From an uncultured Muribaculaceae bacterium (GTDB taxonomy: Bacteria; Bacteroidota; Bacteroidia; Bacteroidales; Muribaculaceae): a DNA stretch of 64,000 nucleotides. The DNA lies in assembly GCA_958436175.1 (NCBI GenBank), contig CAUBJF010000001.1:248001-312000 (forward strand), read 5' to 3'. The notes beneath the pieces are model-generated. The model was not told the DNA's origin and made no database searches. It worked only from the letters and a program-made list of their open reading frames with translations. This document shows, piece after piece, positions 61,118 to 64,000 of this stretch. The translations under genes and the position numbers were made by a program. The stretch's first letter is position 1. Each line of letters begins with the position of its first letter.

Positions 61118-61357
61118 TTAGACGAAGAGTGCGAGAACGCAGACGATGACGGCGAAAAGAGCAACACCTTCCACGAGGGCTGCAATAACGATCATGTTGC
61201 TTCGGATATCACCGGCAGCTTCGGGCTGGCGGGCGATAGCTTCCATAGCGGCTGCACCGATTTTACCGATACCGATACCTGCGCCGATTGCTGCGATAGC
61301 GGCGCCAATGCTGGCTCCGAGACCCGTGAGGGAGAGTTCTGCTAAAGTTCCTAACAT
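61118..61357 (-). CDS. atpE: F1Fo ATP synthase subunit c
   Basis: 79 residues, a two-helix hairpin. Gly-rich helix 1 (AAIAAIGAGIGIG), polar loop ARQPEA and helix 2 with the ion-binding carboxylate Glu63 in ALVEGVALFA. No Ser/Thr follows the Glu, as would be expected for a Na+ site, so proton coupling is likelier (inference). Confidence 0.94.
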   Translation of the reverse strand: MLGTLAELSLTGLGASIGAAIAAIGAGIGIGKIGAAAMEAIARQPEAAGDIRSNMIVIAALVEGVALFAVIVCVLALFV

Positions 61358-61396
61358 AGCTTTGTACGTTTTTGAGGATTTATGTTATGTTTTTGT

Positions 61397-62545
61397 TTAT
61401 TTCTGTATATTTGTTTCAACTACCGGACCCTGGGCGAGCTCTGTCGCGAGGGCTGAGTCAACCTCCTTGGCCTCCTTGGTGTGTTCGTGAGCCTGAGCAA
61501 GCGAGATGAAGATCGTCGAGAGCATAGTAAATACGTATGCCTGGATAAAGCTCACCAATACATCTATCATGAGCATGAAGATGGAAAAGAGAAGCGAGAT
61601 TACCGTTGCTCCGCCACCAGCCACCGGGCTTACCGCCGAGAAAATGAATATGAGAAGCGTTAGTGTTATCACTATCATATGGCCGCCCATCATATTGGCG
61701 AAAAGACGCACTGTCAGGGCTGCCGGCTTGGTGAACATTCCGAACACCTCGATAACCTGCATGATAGGAATAGGGCACTTGAGCCAAATAGGCACCTCGG
61801 GCCAGAATATCTCTTTCCAGTAGTGCTTGTTGGCAAATATATTTGTAACGAAGAAGGTTATAACCGAAAGGATCAGTGTCACGGCAATATTGCCGGTTAG
61901 GTTGGCACCACCGGGGAAAATCACGATGAGACCCAGAAGATTCATCGCGAGGATGAAGAAGAACACTGTGACAAGGTAAGGCGCGAATCGCTTTGATTCA
62001 GGACCGAGTGTGGGCTTTACAACACCGTCATAGATGAAAGTCACACAAGCTTCGACAGCCCCCAGGCCCTTGCGTGGAGCCTTGAAATGATGTTTCCTGT
62101 GGAATCCTGCAAGCCAGAGCATCAGACCGGCTACCAGAAGCACCGAAATCCAGAGTGCGCATATGTTCTTTGTTATGGAGATGTCGAGAGGGCGTATCTC
62201 CTCACCGTTCTTGATTTCCACTATCTTGCCTTCGTGTGGACTACCGTAGGTAGCGATTTTGAAAAGCACACCGTTGTCATCGTATGTCTGGCCCGAGGTG
62301 ACACGTGCCGACGAGAAACAATGAAACCCGTCCGAAGCGTATACAATAATTGGCAGAGGGATACGATGATGATGGTCGAAAGGCACTTCCCAGCCGTAAG
62401 CATCGCCAAGGTGCTCGAAGATGATTTCCTTGGCATTGATTTTGCCATGACCCGCAGAATCTGCCGCCTCCTCTGCAGCCGAGACAGCAAAGGGAAAAAG
62501 CAGCGCCACGATTATGACTATTACGATATTCTTTAAGCGGTCCAT
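61397..62545 (-). CDS. atpB: F1Fo ATP synthase subunit a
   Basis: 382 residues from the ATG at 62545 (MDRLKNIVIVIIVALLFPFA), 7 bases after atpC; the longer frame begins inside atpC. A signal-like helix and a ~110-residue periplasmic N-domain (HHRIPLPIIVYASDGFHCF) precede the usual helices, as in other Bacteroidetes (E. coli subunit a has 271 residues). The essential Arg lies in TKPAALTVRLFANMMGGHM. Stator proton channel. Confidence 0.93.
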   Translation of the reverse strand: MDRLKNIVIVIIVALLFPFAVSAAEEAADSAGHGKINAKEIIFEHLGDAYGWEVPFDHHHRIPLPIIVYASDGFHCFSSARVTSGQTYDDNGVLFKIATYGSPHEGKIVEIKNGEEIRPLDISITKNICALWISVLLVAGLMLWLAGFHRKHHFKAPRKGLGAVEACVTFIYDGVVKPTLGPESKRFAPYLVTVFFFILAMNLLGLIVIFPGGANLTGNIAVTLILSVITFFVTNIFANKHYWKEIFWPEVPIWLKCPIPIMQVIEVFGMFTKPAALTVRLFANMMGGHMIVITLTLLIFIFSAVSPVAGGGATVISLLFSIFMLMIDVLVSFIQAYVFTMLSTIFISLAQAHEHTKEAKEVDSALATELAQGPVVETNIQK

Positions 62546-62552
62546 GGTAATA

Positions 62553-62789
62553 TCAATATACACAGACAGAGATAACATTATTGTCAATATCGGCTATACC
62601 GCCCGTGATTTCGGCACTGTGCTGCGCGCCTGCATCATCGATATAGCGAACGCTCCCCGGTGTGAGAGTCGACAGCAGGGCGGCATGGTTACGCAGGACG
62701 GTAAACTCGCCCATCGTACCCGGAAGAGTGACAGAGGTCACCGAGCCGTCGAAGAGAACTTCCTGTGCCGATATGATTTTCAATGTCAT
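62553..62789 (-). CDS. atpC: F1Fo ATP synthase subunit epsilon (short form)
   Basis: 78 residues: only the N-terminal beta-sandwich (EVLFDGSVTSVTLPGTMGEF). The C-terminal helical domain that inhibits ATP hydrolysis in E. coli epsilon (~138 residues) is absent. Directly after atpD. Confidence 0.9.
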   Translation of the reverse strand: MTLKIISAQEVLFDGSVTSVTLPGTMGEFTVLRNHAALLSTLTPGSVRYIDDAGAQHSAEITGGIADIDNNVISVCVY

Positions 62790-62818
62790 CGTCTGTGTTT
62801 GTTTGCGTTGGTAGGTAT

Positions 62819-64000
62819 TTATTGTACTTCTGCAAGGATACGCTTGCCTTTCTCGATGGCATCGTCGATAGTTCCGACGTTCATGAATGCCTGTTCCGGA
62901 AGGTCGTCCACCTCACCGGCGAGAATCATCTTGAAGCCACGAATAGTCTCACTCAAAGGAACGAGTACGCCCTTGAGGCCGGTAAACTGTTCGGCGACAT
63001 GGAATGGCTGAGAAAGGAAACGCTGCGCGCGGCGGGCTCGGGCAACGACAAGCTTGTCTTCGTCCGAAAGTTCATCCACACCGAGAATAGCAATTATATC
63101 TTGAAGCTCGTTGTACTTCTGAAGCAACTGTTTTACAGCCTGGGCAGTATTATAGTGGTCCTCGCCGACTATATTGGGATCGAGAATACGGGAGGTCGAT
63201 TCGAGAGGATCCACAGCCGGGTAGATACCGAGCTCGGTAATCTTACGGTTGAGCACCGTGGTAGCGTCAAGGAAGCTGAACGTTGTTGCGGGAGCCGGGT
63301 CAGTCAAGTCATCGGCAGGCACGTAGATGGCCTGCACGGAGGTGATAGAACCGTTCTTTGTAGACGTGATTCGTTCCTGGAGGGCACCCATTTCGGAGGC
63401 AAGAGTAGGTTGGTAGCCCACAGCCGAAGGCATACGACCGAGAAGGGCGGACACCTCGGAACCGGCCTGTGTGAAACGGAAGATATTGTCGATGAACAGA
63501 AGCACATCCTTACCGCCGGAACCCTGATCACGGAACTGCTCTGCCACGGTAAGACCCGAAAGAGCCACACGAAGACGTGCACCCGGCGGCTCGTTCATCT
63601 GGCCGAAAACGAGTGTAGCCTGGGAGTTCTTAAGTTCTTCCTTATCGACATCGGCAAGGTTCCATTCGCCCTTGTCCATGCCCTCTTTGAATTTATCACC
63701 ATACTTCATGACACCGCTCTCAATCATCTCACGGAGAAGGTCATTACCTTCACGGGTTCGTTCGCCGACACCGGTGAACACAGAGAAACCGTCGTGACCT
63801 TTGGCGATATTGTTGATGAGCTCCATGATAAGCACGGTCTTGCCAACGCCGGCACCGCCGAAGAGGCCGATCTTACCGCCCTTGCTGTATGGCTCCAGCA
63901 GGTCGATGACCTTGATGCCGGTAGTAAGGATTTCGGTACCGATAGTAAGATCTTCGAATTCGGGAGCCGGCTGATGGATAGAGCGGAGGTTGTCGCGCTT
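62819..64000 (-). CDS. atpD: F1Fo ATP synthase subunit beta (N-terminus beyond window)
   Basis: At least 393 residues of the C-terminal part; the frame is open to the last base, so the start lies outside. GLFGGAGVGKTVL (Walker A), GVGERTREGNDL, LLFIDNIFRFTQAGSEVSAL (Walker B) and the C-terminal DELSDEDKLVVARARRAQRF are diagnostic. Catalytic subunit of F1 and first visible gene of the atp-nuo block. Confidence 0.97.
   Translation of the reverse strand, partial: KRDNLRSIHQPAPEFEDLTIGTEILTTGIKVIDLLEPYSKGGKIGLFGGAGVGKTVLIMELINNIAKGHDGFSVFTGVGERTREGNDLLREMIESGVMKYGDKFKEGMDKGEWNLADVDKEELKNSQATLVFGQMNEPPGARLRVALSGLTVAEQFRDQGSGGKDVLLFIDNIFRFTQAGSEVSALLGRMPSAVGYQPTLASEMGALQERITSTKNGSITSVQAIYVPADDLTDPAPATTFSFLDATTVLNRKITELGIYPAVDPLESTSRILDPNIVGEDHYNTAQAVKQLLQKYNELQDIIAILGVDELSDEDKLVVARARRAQRFLSQPFHVAEQFTGLKGVLVPLSETIRGFKMILAGEVDDLPEQAFMNVGTIDDAIEKGKRILAEVQ

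Overview
The window looks like a chromosomal segment of a gut-type Bacteroidales bacterium, most plausibly near the Muribaculaceae; I infer this from gene content and could not run a search. Pointers are a GldB-like lipoprotein, a very large secreted protein with a Por/T9SS-type C-terminal tail, a TonB/ExbB/ExbD/ExbD operon, a Complex I set with Bacteroidetes-type subunits, an ATP synthase operon in the Bacteroidetes order (D-C-B-E-F-H-A-G), and repeated promoters of the Bacteroidetes type (TTTG, 19-22 bases, TAnnTTTG). No rRNA, tRNA, CRISPR array or insertion sequence was seen.

Layout. 1-3.8 kb: NfnAB-type flavoprotein pair, then a zinc-type ABC binding lipoprotein and ATPase with no permease beside them. 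3.8-13.6 kb: GldB-like lipoprotein, cell-wall amidase, MlaD-like protein, dnaA, a tRNA-dihydrouridine synthase, an EamA transporter, Xaa-Pro aminopeptidase, an orphan Vsr endonuclease and a membrane glycosyltransferase. 13.7-18.3 kb: a 1506-residue surface protein. 18.7-22.5 kb: metY-metX-hom, preceded by what reads as a complete ribosome-mediated attenuator: a promoter, a 34-codon leader peptide very rich in Met and Cys codons, an antiterminator pairing and a perfect intrinsic terminator just before metY. 22.5-26.1 kb: exbB-exbD-exbD-tonB. 26.2-39 kb: a long minus-strand block with envelope folding factors, a RelA/SpoT homologue with a degenerate hydrolase site, dTDP-3-amino-sugar genes, a lipid A-type acyltransferase, mtaB and a glycosyltransferase. 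39.1-40.6 kb: guaB.

42.5-50.6 kb is an accessory island: a RiPP-type cluster with a precursor peptide (double-glycine leader, three tandem 16-residue repeats each carrying Cys-x6-Cys), a radical SAM/SPASM maturase, a TonB-dependent-receptor-like barrel, a C39-peptidase ABC exporter and a 61-residue stub resembling the start of an HlyD adaptor. Next to it lie a small secreted protein and a TPR/membrane regulator whose gene changes base composition abruptly near its 5' end, as if the island were joined there.

51-64 kb: nuoN-M-L-K-J-I lies directly downstream of atpG, so the energy genes run atpD-C-B-E-F-H-A-G-nuoI-J-K-L-M-N on one strand, without nuoA, B, C/D or H. The most interesting items are the methionine attenuator, the repeat-bearing RiPP precursor with its cluster, and the fused atp-nuo block.
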